The position numbers were made by a program, and so were the translations under genes. From positions 248,001 to 312,000 of the forward strand of contig VZRR01002858.1 of assembly GCA_013398015.1 (NCBI GenBank): 64,000 nucleotides of DNA, given 5' to 3'. A model generated the notes under the pieces. The model did no database searches. It saw only the letters and a program-made list of their open reading frames with translations, and was not told where the DNA came from. This document shows positions 36,501 to 49,919 of the stretch, piece after piece. Each line of letters starts with the position of its first letter. Positions within the stretch are counted from its first letter, which is position 1. This DNA is from Oreocharis arfaki (lineage: Eukaryota; Chordata; Aves; Passeriformes; Paramythiidae).

Positions 36501-39500
36501 GGATGGTGAGCCTGTAAATTGTTCGTTCCGTAGTCAGTCCTGAACGTGCAGCTGAAATCACTTAAACTTCACCATAGCTTGCACAAAACCAGAATAGTGC
36601 AAAACTCTTTTTTTCAGAAATTCAGGCTTTTTAAAAAAAATTAGCAACACAAAACAAAACAAAAAACGTTCCCCAGAAGAAGGTTTCTGTGTGGCTCTGG
36701 TCACCCAGCAATGCAGATACCTATCCATCAGGATCTGTTTGCCTGTGCTGAAGAGGCTGGAGCAGCTTGCCTTGTCGGACAGGGCAGCCATGTAGAATAA
36801 ACAGGGAATAGCAGTCTCGATTTCCTTTCTTTCAGCCTGATACAAGGTGCCGAGGCACTGAAGACTATTTTGCCCTTAAGATAATTGTGAGTTGGAGAGG
36901 ATCAAAGGGCTTGAGGGGGTTTTTTTGGTTGAAAGGGGATTTTCTCCATGGACAGCTGCAGTAGTGCATTAGTAGTGCAATGGATTATCTTTCCATGATC
37001 TGTAGGATCTCAACCAGCTATCGAGGGGCCCCGCTGAAGGCTGCTGCTTGGGAGAGGCAGAGTGAAAGTCTCCTCTAGCAGGGAGACCTGTAATGCCTGG
37101 GAGCTCGGACCACTTGACTCCCCCTGCCCCAGCAGGGCGGGTGGTGCTGGATATTCTTAGACTGCAGATAGTGCTGGGAGCATGAAGAGAGGGAGCCCAG
37201 CTCTCCAGCTCTCTCTCTCTCTGTGACTAACTGCAGCTGATGCCCTGCATCCACCCTGCTCTCCAATGGAAGTGCTTATTAAGGAATGCGAGGAGCGAGC
37301 TGATTCCAGCTGCTGTGGCATCCCCTAAAGGGCAGTGTGTAATTTGGGAGGGTGTTGCGAGTCCCTTGGTGGAACAGTCTGCTCTCTGTAGTAAACATCT
37401 GACCTGCCAAATGCCCGGCCTTTGTCATTTTGGGAAGTTTTGGATGATGGCTGATCTGCAAATAGCCGTGGCATTGAGAGGGTGTCCCTGCACACGCCTG
37501 GATGGGTATCTGTGTCCTTGCTCTGCTTTTCGCTGGGGGGAGGCAACACATCTGGCCTGACTGTGGCAAGGGTGGCAAGAGGGGATGGGACAGGGCTCGG
37601 TGCTATCAGAGGTGGAGATCAGGTCATGCTGTGCCTCCCTGACCCGGTTTCAGGGCCGGGGGATGAGGGGGCTGGAATGTGCGGGGCGGCAGAGCTGTCA
37701 AGGAATGCGGGTCCCCAGGTGGCTGCTTCAGTGGCTTGTGCTTAAGTCGGGCTCGAATTGCATCTGTGCTGGTTAATGAGTGCTGGGGCAGCCCTGCCCT
37801 GCCAGGTTCTCCCGTGCACTCCTCCTCAGGTAGTGAGTGGGATGCCAGCAAGAGAGGGGTGACAATAATATCTTGGGAGGCATTGAACTCACCCTCCCAG
37901 CACTTTTAGAATTTTCTGTTAACTTTAATGATGGAAGCTTTATTGCTTTGGGGTTGGATGGGGGGTTTTTGTGACTAGTGAAGCACAGGCTGGGATGAAC
38001 CCAGCTTTGGATTTCAGGGCTGAGTTTTTTCAGGGCAGGCAGTTAGAAAGACTTGTCTTTTTTTGTAAGCAGGACTGGTTTCAGAATTTAAGGGCCGCCA
38101 TATGATGTTGTGTTGTTTTTCCTTGGAGTAGCAGCTACAGTTTATAATCATTGCCTAGTCCTTAGCCAGTTGGCAGGAAGACTGCTGTGAAGGGATTGAT
38201 TATTAGTGGATGCTTCATTGTGCTGTCCAAGCCTGACTTTCTTGATCTAACCAGTTTCCTTCAGCTGGAATGGCTGTAGTCACCCGAGAGAAGAGAGGGA
38301 GATGTGTCTCTTCCCTCTCAGCAGCGCTGTTTCTTGTTCATGGGACATACTCAGGATAAAAAGGGTCAACAAAACCCCTTGAACATTCTCATAGAAAGCC
38401 AGCTGGCTGGCGGGCTGGCTGCTGGGGGCTGCTCACAATTTTCCTGTTTCCTCTTGTGATTCTCTCGGTATTTGTTTCCGGAGGGGTGACTTAAACAAAA
38501 CTAGTGCTGTTTGGTGTGAGCATCCTGGAGGCTCCGCCCTTTCCCTGGGAGAGGCACCGGCAGAGTGGAAGCATCGTCGGGAAGATGATCTAGAGCTCAG
38601 AAACGCAAAGACACGCTGGCAGCTGTGGCAATTGGAGATGAGCGAGCGTTTAAACTGGCAGTGAGGACGCGCACAAGTACAGAGGCAGCAGCACAGGCTG
38701 GAGCTTGGACAGCAGCATCTGCCAGGCTCCTTGGATAGGAGCTGGGATGGTTTGGTCGTGCAGAACCACATCCTGCTGCAGCTCCTCTGATAAAGCTGGG
38801 CTAGCTAATTAAAAGTTAGGATGTGTGCAGCTACGCACGAAGCGGCCGTGCTGTAGTGGAGGAGCTGGTGCTGCTGTGCAGGAAAGGGAGTTTGAGCTGG
38901 CTCTGAGCAGGAGGTTTGTGAGGAAGGGGCCAAAGGAGGAGGGGTGTGTCAGGCTTGGGCTGGGCTGCACATCCCACCCTGCTGTGCTTCGGCTGAGCAG
39001 TAGCAGTTGGAAGAGGACAGCTGAGCTAATGCTTAAAAGGTGGAGGGATGGGAGACTCCACACCAGGTCTTGGAAGTATGATCCTAACCCTCTGCTTGTC
39101 TCCTCCTTTCCTCCCCCACTCCCAAAGCCCCTCTTGGGCTGTGTGGAAGTGTCCCAGTTCTTGCAGCTGTGTTAATTGTAATGGGTCATTTAGTCCTGAA
39201 ATCCCTGTTTAAAAGGGGCAAGTCCTTGCCTCGTGTGACAGCTGCCGCCTTGCACTTTTCCCCAGGCTGGAAATAACTGCATATGACACAGGAGCAGAGC
39301 GTGGCATGGGGGAGGGAGGAAGGTTTCTGGCTTCCTCTTAGTGCTGTAATGGCTTTGCTGTGTGACTCTTCTCCCATGCGGGCCACAGCAGAGCCATGCC
39401 CCACATATTTAGCAGATCTCTCAGCTGGCAGTGCCCAGGCAATGCTCTTAACAGCCTGGCACTCTGCAGGCTCTGTAGGCTGGAGTCTTGCTGTGCATCT

Positions 39501-39755
39501 GGGAGCAGGAGAGAAGGGATGTGAGGTGGTGGTGATGCAGGACACTTCAGGAGCATCAGGGAGCCTCTCTGGAACTCGTGTGCCCGCCCATCTGGAAGGG
39601 TGAGCCTCGCTGCTCTGGGCAGAGGCAGAGACAAGGAGAGGGAAGGTGGGAATGTTTCTGCTCCCTGCTCCCCTCTTCAAAATCCAAAGCCTTGAGCCCA
39701 TGGAAACCTGGCCAGCTTTTCCTTCCAGCTGAAGGGCTGTCTCCTGATTGGAATG
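33541..39755. other. Non-coding sequence, no gene recognised
   Basis: Unique non-coding DNA with T-runs (33559-33574 and 35107-35120), a CT run at 37204-37221 and a CpG-rich perfect palindrome at 34091-34107. No recognised exon or mobile element. Confidence 0.55.
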
Positions 39756-39759
39756 ACAG

Positions 39760-39895
39760 CTTTGAACTGGAAGACATTATTTCATTAGCGTGCTAATCAG
39801 ATACAGAGATTACCTGATTGGCTACTTAATAATTAAATGAAGTTGCCTGTAATTCTTTGAGCACACACAGGACTAATTAAATTAACCCTTCACTG
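39760..39895. promoter_or_regulatory. Candidate homeodomain-rich enhancer
   Basis: A dense cluster of TAAT-type words: TTCATTAGCGTGCTAATCAG (39781), GAGATTACCTGATTGGC (39807), CTTAATAATTAAATG (39825), CTGTAATTC (39848) and GACTAATTAAATTAACCC (39872). The block is sharply AT-rich between GC-rich flanks, is repeat-free and has no open frame. This is the most enhancer-like segment of the window by composition. Confidence 0.35.
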
Positions 39896-42800
39896 CCCTG
39901 CATGCCTGGGATGCACTTGTGTGAAATGGAGAGGGCAGCTTCCCCAATGTGGGGACTGTGAGCAGAAGGGGGTGGTGGTCGTGAAGCAGCCCCTGCTGGA
40001 CTGCCAGAGTGGTCTTATCAGGAGCCTGGAGAGGACAAGATGATGCACTCTTAGACCCTTTCCCTTCAGCTGGTGTTTGGCACACCTGGTATGTGATCAG
40101 TGTGTCTGGCAGTGGGCTACCGAGAGAAATCCTGGCCCCAGACAGCCCAAAGAATGCGCTGGGCTCGTGGGGCTGATGCCAAGGCATGCACAGTAACCCA
40201 GCCCGTGGCTTAGAATCACCTGGTGAAAAGCAGAGAGAAGGAAAGATGCACTTGACAGTTCTTGAGGAGAAACAGTCCAACAGAGACAGAAGATGTTCTC
40301 CTGTACTTTTGAAGCATTATTCTTCCCTGTCCCCACTGGCATGCAAGGCCAGGTTCTTTCCTCGCATTTGGCAGGATTCCACCGATTAAACTTCTTGTTG
40401 GCCACCTCTTTCTCTCTACTGCTGCAGAGTCCACTCCAGGAGCTGCATTTTGCACATGCCCACAAGGGTGCATTTCCAATAGTTTGAGGAGGACACAGAA
40501 GTCATATCAGTGCCGTAACTTTCTCTTATTATAGATTGAAAAAAAAATGTGAAAAGAGTAATAAACAGAAGGTTTCCTTGTGTTTTCCAGCTCCAGTGCT
40601 ATGCCCAAGCTTTCAGCTTCTGTAATGCTAGAGGTGTGGCAGTTTGAAATTTACAGTGAAAGGCTGATTTTTATAATGTGTGAGAGAATTGTTACCGTGT
40701 TGAAGACACTCTGTGCTTGATCATTTCATTGCTAGGGTGAGGAGTTAGCATCTATAATTTTTTTTTTGGTATCCATTTTTAGTGCTAAGCACTGGGTTGA
40801 GGCAACAGGAAAGCTACCTTATAATAATCCAACTCTCTTCCCTTGCTGCTGCCACTGTCTCCTTCTAGACTTTGCCCATACATGTTAAAACGAAACTGTC
40901 AAATTAAGCACATTTCACTGTCATCCAGAGCTAAACTTGGCAGAGAAGAGCCCTTGGACCTTCTGGCCTAAGTTAACCACGGCTGGCTTCAGCTACCCCA
41001 GTAAGGAATTGCTGCGGCATGCAGAACAGCTTTCCCCTTCCCCGTGGTCCATGCTGCTGACTCTGTCCTCTTTTTCCCTGAAGATTGGTTGTAGCAGCAG
41101 TGTCCTTGGAGCCAGCAGAGGGATAAATATCTTGAGCCACTGCTTTGTCTTCAAACTCTGGCTTCCACATGACAGGCAGCCCAAAATGCTTTCGAAGACA
41201 GGTCAGGAGACAGAAGAAAACAGGGAGGATGGGAAACAAAAGGGCAGCTTTCAGGGTAATTAGGTGGTTTCAGTGCTCCTTCTGGCAGGGAGCATTCGCT
41301 GGTGAGACATGACCCCCTGTGCTGACTCTCTGCCGATGTGGGTATGCTGGCAGGGTTTGAAGGAAGAGCAGAGAGAGCAGCCAGCGAGCCCTGGGATGTC
41401 CTTGTGTCCCTGCTGATCGCTGAGATTCAGCATTGCCACTTCCAAGCACTTGGATCTGCTCTCCCCACAAGCCGACCTTTGCTGCCCTTCCTGCACTCCC
41501 CTCCTGCCTTCCTGGGTCAGACCCAGATGTGTGATTCCCACCTCCGAATCCCAGCCAGGGTCTCTGGGAAGGTGCTTGCCCCTATTTCATGAGCCATGGG
41601 CAGGCATAGGTCTTTAAAGTGTGGGGTTGGGGGAGACAGGGAAAGTGGGACAGTGCATGCAAGGTCAAGCTGGAGCCCAGATACAGAAGCCAGTCAGGCT
41701 TTAGTATTTATATTTGATGGTGTCCTGTTGTAAAAGGGCAGCGAGTAAGGCTAGCAGATCTGTGTCTGGCCTGTCGCTGCAGTAGAAAGCTGTTTTCAGA
41801 GATTTCTGAAACAAAGGATGTTCCAGCGTGTGGTTCGAGTGGCCATTTGAACGCATCTGACCATAAAGATGCTGCCTGCCAGCGATTCTGATATCAGAGC
41901 TTGTGGGACTCACTTCTGTGGGCAAAATCGTGCTCTGTCAGACAGAGCCTGAATGCTGGAGATTGGGCTTGGGGATGGAGTTCAGGGAGGCTTTTTACCT
42001 CTTGTGTCCTCCTCTTTTGTTTTTGTTTATGGGTTTACAAAGTCAGATTAGCATTTCAATGTTGGAGGCGAAAGCCCTTGGGCAGCGGTGGAAGGCGGCC
42101 TGGTTCAGCCGGTTTGGGATTACTGCTCCTTTCCCAGCAGCCGTCCTTCCTTCCCAGCTCTGGTGAGGAGCAAAGCCCGAGGCTTCTCCCTGTTGGGAAT
42201 GCACCCAAGCTGCAGCTATACCCCTCCGGCGTGTCTGAAGGTGGATGGGCAGTGTCACCGGGAAGGGTAATTAGCCTTCTCTTCAGCCAAGGATAATTGT
42301 TTTATTATTTTAAATGGTAGCACAAGTTCTGGGGGAATAAAAAAAAACAACCCCCTAAGAGCTCTCAGTCCAAAAGCTGTTCACGTTTTCTGGTTGTAGC
42401 TGCTGGTCTAAAAGGTGTTGCCTGTCCACAGGCTTGGCTTTGCTTAAATCCTGAGGATCTTGGAATCCAGAGTCCTATTACTTTAGTAAAACAGTGTGTC
42501 GAATAAAAGAGAAGCCCCTTTCCTCTCCCTGTCAGGCATAATGCTGTATTCGGTCACACCGGTGCAAATTTAGGGCAAGTCCAGTGGGTTCGAGTCAATG
42601 TATTCCAGAATTATATTGTAATTGCAGAAGGTAGCGTCTCTTCTGAAACCAGCATTTTCTCTTCGGGCTGTTCTATGATTGTTCACCGGAGCTGGCTGCT
42701 GCTCCACGCAGTGCCCAATCCATATGCCCAATATAAGGCACGTGGGAACAGGCTTAGGTGCTCCTGCAGTGCAAGACCCTTGCATGTGGCTGAGCTTGCA

Positions 42801-44280
42801 AACTTGCATTCAGTCAAGAAGCTTAAACAGGAGGTAGTTTAAGCATGAGAAATTATTCGTGTTTATTGTTTCTTTATTATGAAGAAAATATGAAGTTTTT
42901 TTTGAATATACCCCCAGTTTGATTAATTTTTTTTTTGTACGGCTTTTCCCCCCCCTGTGAAAAGAGGGCACTGTATTTTGTGTTGGAAGACTCTAAAAAA
43001 ATCTCCCCAGCTTGTAGCTATTAACTAAAAGTGGTCTGAGTGTAAAAAAAAAAATTTGTCTAGATTTGTTCCACCTTCTCAGGTGTCTCAAGCCAAGTTC
43101 GGATTAATTTTGTTCTAATGTATTTTATAACCGCCGGTACTTTGTGCTGCCTCACTCACGCCGGGACACTGTGCACACACCTTCATTCCTCACTCCCCTC
43201 CACATTACTGTTTGTCTGCTGTCTGGGAGAGGACTCGTTCAGGGTGCCAATATGTTAAGCTGTTGAGAGAATGGGGAGAGATGAGATGAAGGTATTGTTA
43301 TGCTGGAAGGTGTTAATTGGTGCTATCAGCCACTTGTTTGATTTCTAGACAATTACAGCAGTCCTTGAAGTTGTGTCTGAGCCAAGCAAATGGCAGGGGC
43401 TCTGCAAGCCCCCCCTCTTCTCTTTTTTTTTTTTTTTTTTTTGAGTGCTTATCTCCCCACTGCCACTCACAAAAATTAGCAGGGCTCTCTCTTACACACT
43501 TGAGCAGAGAGGATGTGCCTGGATGTTGAGGAGCTAGCTAGGTGTGCTGCACGGAAGTTACCACATGGCTTGTGAGCCCTGGCCTGGCACAGTGGCTTGG
43601 CAGGGGATGGATAGGAGGTGCTGAATGGCATGGGGATGTTTCTGGGTTCCTCAGAAGCCGAGGAACTCGTGTACTTGGGTGGTGTTTTCTTTTGTGATGT
43701 TTCCTGTTTTAGGGGCACATGCTTGATATTATTTAGGGCAGAGTCCTCATGTAGGGCCAACAGCCAGCTGCCAAATGAAACCTCTTATTTGTAGTCCAGG
43801 ATTTCTGCCCAGAGACAGGACAGGTGAGGGTCTCCATTCCTCCCCTTGTAGGAGGGACAAGATCTGACCTGTGGCAGCAGAAGAGTGGCTGGCTCCTCTG
43901 CAGCCAGAGGAGAAATCCTCTCCACAGCTGCCCTTTCTCCTGTAGCTGGGAAGTAAGGAACCATCCTGATTTCCCTGATGTATTTTTCTACTTTTTTCCC
44001 GGGTGCACTAAGAAGTGGGATGGGGGAGTAGCACCTGCAGAAGCTTGGAGACAGGGTACAGAAAGGCCTCCTTCTTCCATCCAAAGGTCCAAGGTATGTT
44101 GACCATTACTCAGCCATAACCTTGTGTGGACCTCTTGGCATACATAGAGACACATGAATCCAGCCCCAAGTGCCTGTTCATGGCATTCCTTTGGTCGTAA
44201 TGGGTGGAGAATTGCCACCCCGGTGTCCTTCCCTGGTGTCGTGGCTTTGCTTGCTGCTTTTCCTGAGTGTTCATGCTGTG
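39896..44280. other. Non-coding sequence, no gene recognised
   Basis: Unique DNA with an A-run at 42340-42349, T-runs at 42896-42904 and 42929-42938, and a long T-run at 43423-43442. No exon or mobile element is recognised. Confidence 0.55.
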
Positions 44281-44285
44281 CACCT

Positions 44286-44353
44286 GGGGGGTTTTTTTGT
44301 GTTGAAACTGATGCTAAATTATTACAAATTCAGTTACTTGACAGGAAACACTG
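44286..44353 (+). repeat. Local duplication, copy 1 (68 bp)
   Basis: From a G-run and T7 through GTTGAAACTGATGCTAAATT and CAGTTACTTGACAGGAAACA to CTG, this block recurs at 46100-46168 with two substitutions and a small TG/T length change. Flanks on both sides are unrelated. It is not part of a CR1 that I can recognise. Confidence 0.93.
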
Positions 44354-44501
44354 GAAAATGGACTGAGAGAAGGTAGCTGAGAAGAGAGGTGATGGTAAAT
44401 GGAGGCTGAGACCTTGAAGGTATAAATGACCTGTGAGGACCATTATGAGAGGAAAGCCAGTCAAGACTTGATTTCAGAAAAGACCGATAAGGAAACCCCA
44501 A

Positions 44502-44612
44502 TACAGAATCACAAAAATGTATAGTCAGAGTGGACCTCTGGAAGTCTCTTATCCAACCTCTTTGTTGGATTCAGGCTGTCACCAGCAGTAGGTCAGGTTA
44601 ACCATGGTCTGA
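44502..44612 (-). mobile_element. CR1 LINE 3' end, minus strand
   Basis: ACAGAATCACAAAAATGTATA, GAGTGGACCTCTGGAAGTC, TTATCCAACCTCTTTGTTGG, GGCTGTCACCAGCAGTAGG, AGGTTAACCATGG: this is the reverse complement of a CR1 3' terminus, where GGACCTCTGGAGATCATCTAGTCCAACC is standard. The copy is moderately diverged and truncated. Confidence 0.8.
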
Positions 44613-46098
44613 AGAATGCATAATTTCTCTATTCTTTTCTGTTCTCTGAATGCTTTTCTCTGTTCCTTTCCCTTTTCCCATTCCCCCAAAAGAGAGCAGA
44701 ATTGTGAAAGGAGTTGTTTTAAGAGACTGCTTAGCAGTGCATGGTCTAAAACTGCTGAAATTCAGCTTGGGCAAAAGGGGAGCTTTTAGTTCTGAAGCAG
44801 GGATACACTTTTTGCTAGAGTTTTTTTTAAAAACTCCATTCGAACTATGACTGACAGTAAGTCAGGGCTGCAAACTGCCGGTTCTTTTTTTCATTCTTTA
44901 GGGAACAGTTTGCCCTTTGAGCTATGGCTGTTGCTTGTGTAGGAATACCTTACTTCAGGAGTCATTATGCAGGCACTCCAAATGGGACCTGGGGGTAAGC
45001 ACGGCACAAAATAGCAGCTGTTGCCTTGAGAGAAATGCCTTAGGCCAGACAGGAAGGTTTTTATTTGTTTTATTGTTGAGAACAGATAGCCAAGAGTTCT
45101 GGCCTTTGGTCTTTTAATACATAGCTTGTTTTCATCCACTCCTACATGCCTGAAATCTGTGTGGTTATCTGGTCTCTGTATCCCTATCAGCACCTTCACA
45201 GGTGTTCCAGTGCAACTCCTTCTGGGGCTACACTGAAACAGGTCGGGCAGCTGATCTGGACAGTGGATAAAAAAACCTAAAACACCTCAACTCCCATTCC
45301 CTCCAGTTATTTTTTGCCTGGATTAGTTTCATGAGCTGGCTTATAGAGTGGCCTGGCAAATAGTTGTGCCAGCCATGCCGCGGTATGGAGTTTGAGTAAG
45401 CGGTGGGGATGAGCAAAGGGGCAAGAATAATTTAGTGTTCAGAGTGGACTGTCGTGTCACACTGATCATGCAGGCATTTATCACTGTCAGTGGAAAGAAA
45501 TTGAACTTTGAGAGATGAGAGGAGTCTATTTTAGAATGACATGAATCACTCTGAAGGTGTTCCCCTCTTTTCTCCATGGATGATGATGACGATGGGGAAC
45601 TGTTTGCACCAGCTCTGACAAGACATCAAACTTAAACCTCACTTTTTGACTCTTATATTTTAATAATGAAAATATTGGCGTGCCTGATCATTGTACATAA
45701 TGCTTCACCTTCAGTGCTGTTGTAAACACAGAAAATGTCACCAGCTGGAAACAGAATCCCAAACTTCCTAACAGGGCAGTTGTGAGCCATAGTGATGCCT
45801 TGAAAATCCAGCTGCTAACCATGTAACTGGTTGAAGAGCTAAATATTAGCTCTGGGAGGAAAAACCCACTTTTAGCCACTACCCATTACCTTACCTTTGG
45901 GTAAGGCTGCCCAGCAAATGGGGATGTTCCTGCACACTTTTCAGCATTTCTGAACGCAGTGCTGGCTTCAAAGACCAATACTGTCTGCTTGCCTGCTAAT
46001 GTAATTTGTACTTGAGCTCAAGTGGTGGTGATGGTAAAGAACGTGCCTGCTTCAAATCACCACTGTGACATGATAGTGAGGGGTTTGTTGTACATGAT
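44613..46098. other. Non-coding sequence between the two duplication copies
   Basis: Unique non-coding DNA. A donor-like GGGGGTAAGCACGG at about 44993 has only a poor upstream acceptor. No gene is recognised. Confidence 0.55.
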
Positions 46099-46099
46099 T

Positions 46100-46168
46100 G
46101 GGGTTTTTTTTGTGTGTTGAAACCGATGCTAAATGATTACAAATTCAGTTACTTGACAGGAAACACTG
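46100..46168 (+). repeat. Local duplication, copy 2
   Basis: The second copy of the block at 44286-44353, in the same orientation and about 1.8 kb downstream. It differs by C for T in GAAACCGATGC, G for T in AAATGATTAC, and an extra TG plus one T in the T/TG run. Confidence 0.93.
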
Positions 46169-47595
46169 CAACCTTTAATTCAGTGCCTCCTACCTGTAGA
46201 TGATGATTGGTTTTAATTACATGCTTTTTCCACGGGCTTGCTCTGTGGGGTAGGTGGTGCTGAGAGCACAAGCCAAGGCTGTGCACTGAAGGAAGCTGCT
46301 GGCTGTGTGGTTCTCACGTTGTTTGTTGGAGAAGCTCGGAACTGGGCAGGGTAGGGGAGGTGGAGGCTGCCACAGGAAAAAAAAAGGACATCTGTTGGTC
46401 ACACGAGGGTGTAGTGCTGTATCTGTCTAGCCAGGGGCAAGGCAGATGTGAGGTCCACAGCTCTCCCCTCTCCTGCCCTAAGAGATGACAGCTCCTTTTC
46501 GTCCACCCGTTCAACTTTGTGAGGCTGTGCTTGTGCAGGGAGGAGAAGGAATCATCCAGGTCTCAGAAGCTAAATTTTGGAGGGATTTTGTTTTGTTTTT
46601 CTTTTTCAACTGAAATTGTTTTTGTTGTTTGGCTTACAATAAAGCCCTAAAATGAGTGGAATAGGAGTAGGAATAGAGGAATAAGGATGGGTTTTTCCAG
46701 ATGAAACATACTGATGTTAAGTTGCATTTTCAGTCTCGGCACTCATTTTTTTGCGGACTTATGACTCTGGGTGAGTGGCTTATGCCCCATTTCTCACGAG
46801 AAATCTTCATTTACCTGGCTGGGTGATGGTGCTCTCCCCCAGAGCAGCTTAGGAGATGTGCCTCTCCTCAGCTGTGGAAATAAAATGCTTCACGAACTAT
46901 TGTGGGAGCTGGGAAAGGGCTGAGGTGAAGCCAAGGGAGAGTGGCATAAGTTACTGCATTGGCTGAAGCACAGAGGGCAAAGGCTTCTTCACCCACCATT
47001 TGTGCTCCAGAGCTCCAGCTTGGGCCCTGGCTCTTTCCATGTGTCTCCATTCCCAGCAGCTGGTCATCCAGATGATCCAGATAAGGACGTGTTTTTCATT
47101 TGCTGAATCCGCCAGCTGAGGAGCAGCCGTGGGTATTGGCCAGTACAGGGAGCCGAAACAGGGAGATGTATTAAAAAATGGCAGAGTTGAATTTATGTCA
47201 GCACTGCTCTGGCATTTCGGGTTCAGCCTGAAGCATCTTACCTGTATTGCCAAGCTTTAGCTTTAGCAAGTGTTGAACGTTTGGTGCTGAAGTTGGAATT
47301 GGTAGCAGTGCTGCAGGGAAGAGCCAGCCTCTGTCACGGGGTCTCTGGGTGGCCTTGGATAAGGCACCGTACTCCTGCTGGCTTTCCCTGCCTCTGGGGT
47401 GTACTGCTACCTACCCACCTTCTCCCAGCCCTGGGAAAAATAACAATTAAGTCTCTGTTGGGTTTTAAATGCTGCCATAAAAATGCCAAGGATGGGGCTT
47501 GTGGGATTCTTTTTGGGGGTGGGGGGAACAATCTCAAATAGAGGTGCAGCCACTGGATGCTTAAATAGAGAGGTGAGTTTTGCTAGTGTTGGTCA
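46169..47595. other. Non-coding sequence, no gene recognised
   Basis: Unique non-coding DNA with no recognisable exon or repeat. Confidence 0.55.
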
Positions 47596-47599
47596 ATTT

Positions 47600-47960
47600 T
47601 TTTCTCCACCAATTTCTCATTTGTCAAATCAGATTAAAAATCATTAACTTGAAAATAGATTGAGAAAAGAGTTAATGCTTATTGGATTGAGATGCTGTGT
47701 GGAGGCCACCCCAGAAAAAGGTCTGTGAAGCGATTAATAGCTTATTTGGTGGCCAGGCTGGGAAGCAATGTAGCAAATTAGGCATAGGGATACATAAAGA
47801 ATAAGAAGGATAAAAATCAATATTGAACAGCTGTCTTGACTTCCTAGTCTCACACTCCCGTGTACTGAATGAAGCGTAATGGAGATGTGATTACTCATTT
47901 TATTACTATTGTAAAGGGTTTGAATAATGGGACAGACCTCAGGTTGGTTTTATAGTCCTG
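47600..47960. promoter_or_regulatory. Candidate conserved non-coding element
   Basis: An AT-rich repeat-free block with TTTGTCAAATCAGATTAAAA, ATCATTAACTTGAAAATAG, AAGCGATTAATAGCTTATTT, AAAAATCAATATTGAACAGC, TGAAGCGTAATGGAG and GATGTGATTACTC. Homeodomain-like words are frequent and no long frame exists. The evidence is compositional. Confidence 0.25.
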
Positions 47961-49910
47961 AATGTAGCATTTCCCCCTTCACACGCTGTCACCTGAACCG
48001 TTGCAGAGAGACAGCAGCCAGCAGGGAAGACGTGAAAGAAGTAGTAAGTGAGGCAGCAGTGTAAAACCTGAGATACACCACTTAACAATGAGTGAAGAGT
48101 GGAATAAAGCTTTGGTTGTCCTCACTTGGGTGAGGACAGGAGGGAACAGGGGGTAAAATGAGTACTGAGGCTACTGGAATTGAAGGAAATGAGAATGGAG
48201 GGAATTGCCTGGATCAGCAATATGCAGAGTGCCTTACTGGTTGTTAGTTTGAAGTGTCCTGGTGTCAGATGGCTTTCTGCCTGTGTGATTACTAGCAGAT
48301 TCAAAATTGAAGGATTTGCAGCTCTGACTCAGAAGACAGATGATTCTTCTGATATACATTTGTAAGACCTAACTTTTTCTTTTTAATAACCTAACTATTG
48401 TAGTCCCAACAGATCAGTGATTGCAAAAATGCAAATTTCTGTATGTCTGATGAGGTCGGCTGTATGGAGTGGATGTTGTCAACAAGCTGGCTGGTGGTGC
48501 TGCTGCTCCAGTCTCTTCGGGGATAATAGAATCTGGGAACAATTAAGAGGCAGCGTAATCAGTTCCTGGGGGCAGGAGTGTACCCTCTTGCTTTTCAGCA
48601 TTCCCTTGGCTGACTCATGAACTCTGTTGATTGACTTGGGAAGCAAATCAATCCGGCTCTCCTCCACAAGGAAGAGTTATGGAGGCAAGGTGGTGAGAGG
48701 AATACATCAGATCTCAGGCAGCTTCTGCCCTCTGTGCTTTGAAATGTGTGGAATTTACAATGGTTACTTAGCTGCTAAGCAAGCGGGATTTTTTTTTTTT
48801 TTAACTTTGTTTTTGCCCTTAAGCCCTGTCCATCCTTTAAACTAAGGACTACAACAAGCTATAGCTGGGAAATGCTCGCACAGAAGCACAGAGGACAGTC
48901 TTGGCAGCTTGCTAGAAAGCAAACTGTAACCAGCTATAGTTGTCCAAAAATATATGCAGCCATAAGATTTGCAAGCGCTTTGTATGGGCTCTGGTAAATG
49001 AAGGAAGCGGCGTGTTTGGATTCACATCTCCTTGGGCTCTCCTTTGCTATTCAGCTGTTGCCACGCTGGTCACTAAGAACTTTAGGGTGCAGGTAGACAC
49101 CCCTAGTTTAATGCACTCTGTGTTTCCATGCTTCCTCCCACCTGGGAACCCTAAGAGTGTCCGTGGCTGGTTAGTGACAGACAGGCAGGATCCCTGGGAG
49201 CCAGGCAGTCTCTGCACGGTGCGGTGCAGAAGGGTGAGGTGACGTGCCACAAGCCTGCTGTGTGAGTGTGGGCAGCCTGCAACACAGACCAGATCCTCTG
49301 TGTTCCAGCCCTGCATGTGGGGAACACAAGAGCGCTCAAAGCACGAGAGTGCTCGGAACGTTTCTTTCTTTCTTTAGCGTTACTTAGTTCCTTTGCCAAA
49401 CCGTCTCTTCTTTTTTCCTTTTTATTTTAACTTCTCTGTTTTGATGGTGGTGTGCTGTAGGTAGTTACTCATCTCCCAGGCACATGGGAAATAAAAGCTT
49501 GCGATGCACCAGAGCATGTGCAAGGAAGGGATGGGCTGCACGAGCAGGACTCTCCCCTAACCAAGTCTGGTTTATGGTATCTTACATTCAAGGATGAGAC
49601 AAAGGCCAGCAAGGTAAAAAATACTGCCAGGGTCTGAGTGTGCTGGTGACAGGAGGAGCTGCTGAGGGAAGGAGAGGAGACAAGCACATGGAAAATGAGC
49701 TCCTGCTCCCTCAAAAACGTGCATGCAGAATGATAGCGGGGTGGGTGTGGGGGCGTGTAAGCAAGTAACATCCCAGAAGCTGGAAGAATAAAATGAAAAG
49801 GCAGCAGGATCAGCCCGCAGATGAAAGGCAGCCCCTTTAACATTTGCTCCCGGACTCCGGCAACTCTCAGCAGTTGGCTGGAGACTAAGCTGGACGGTCC
49901 TGTGGAGCTC
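47961..49910. other. Non-coding sequence, no gene recognised
   Basis: Unique non-coding DNA. It includes a perfect 9-bp inverted repeat with a 4-base loop (48117-48138) and a T-run at 48788-48802. No exon is recognised. Confidence 0.55.
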
Positions 49911-49919
49911 CAACAAAGG

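Noticed and set aside
48117..48138. Perfect 9-bp inverted repeat with 4-base loop
   Set aside because: Hairpins of this size are expected by chance several times in 64 kb, and there is no supporting context.
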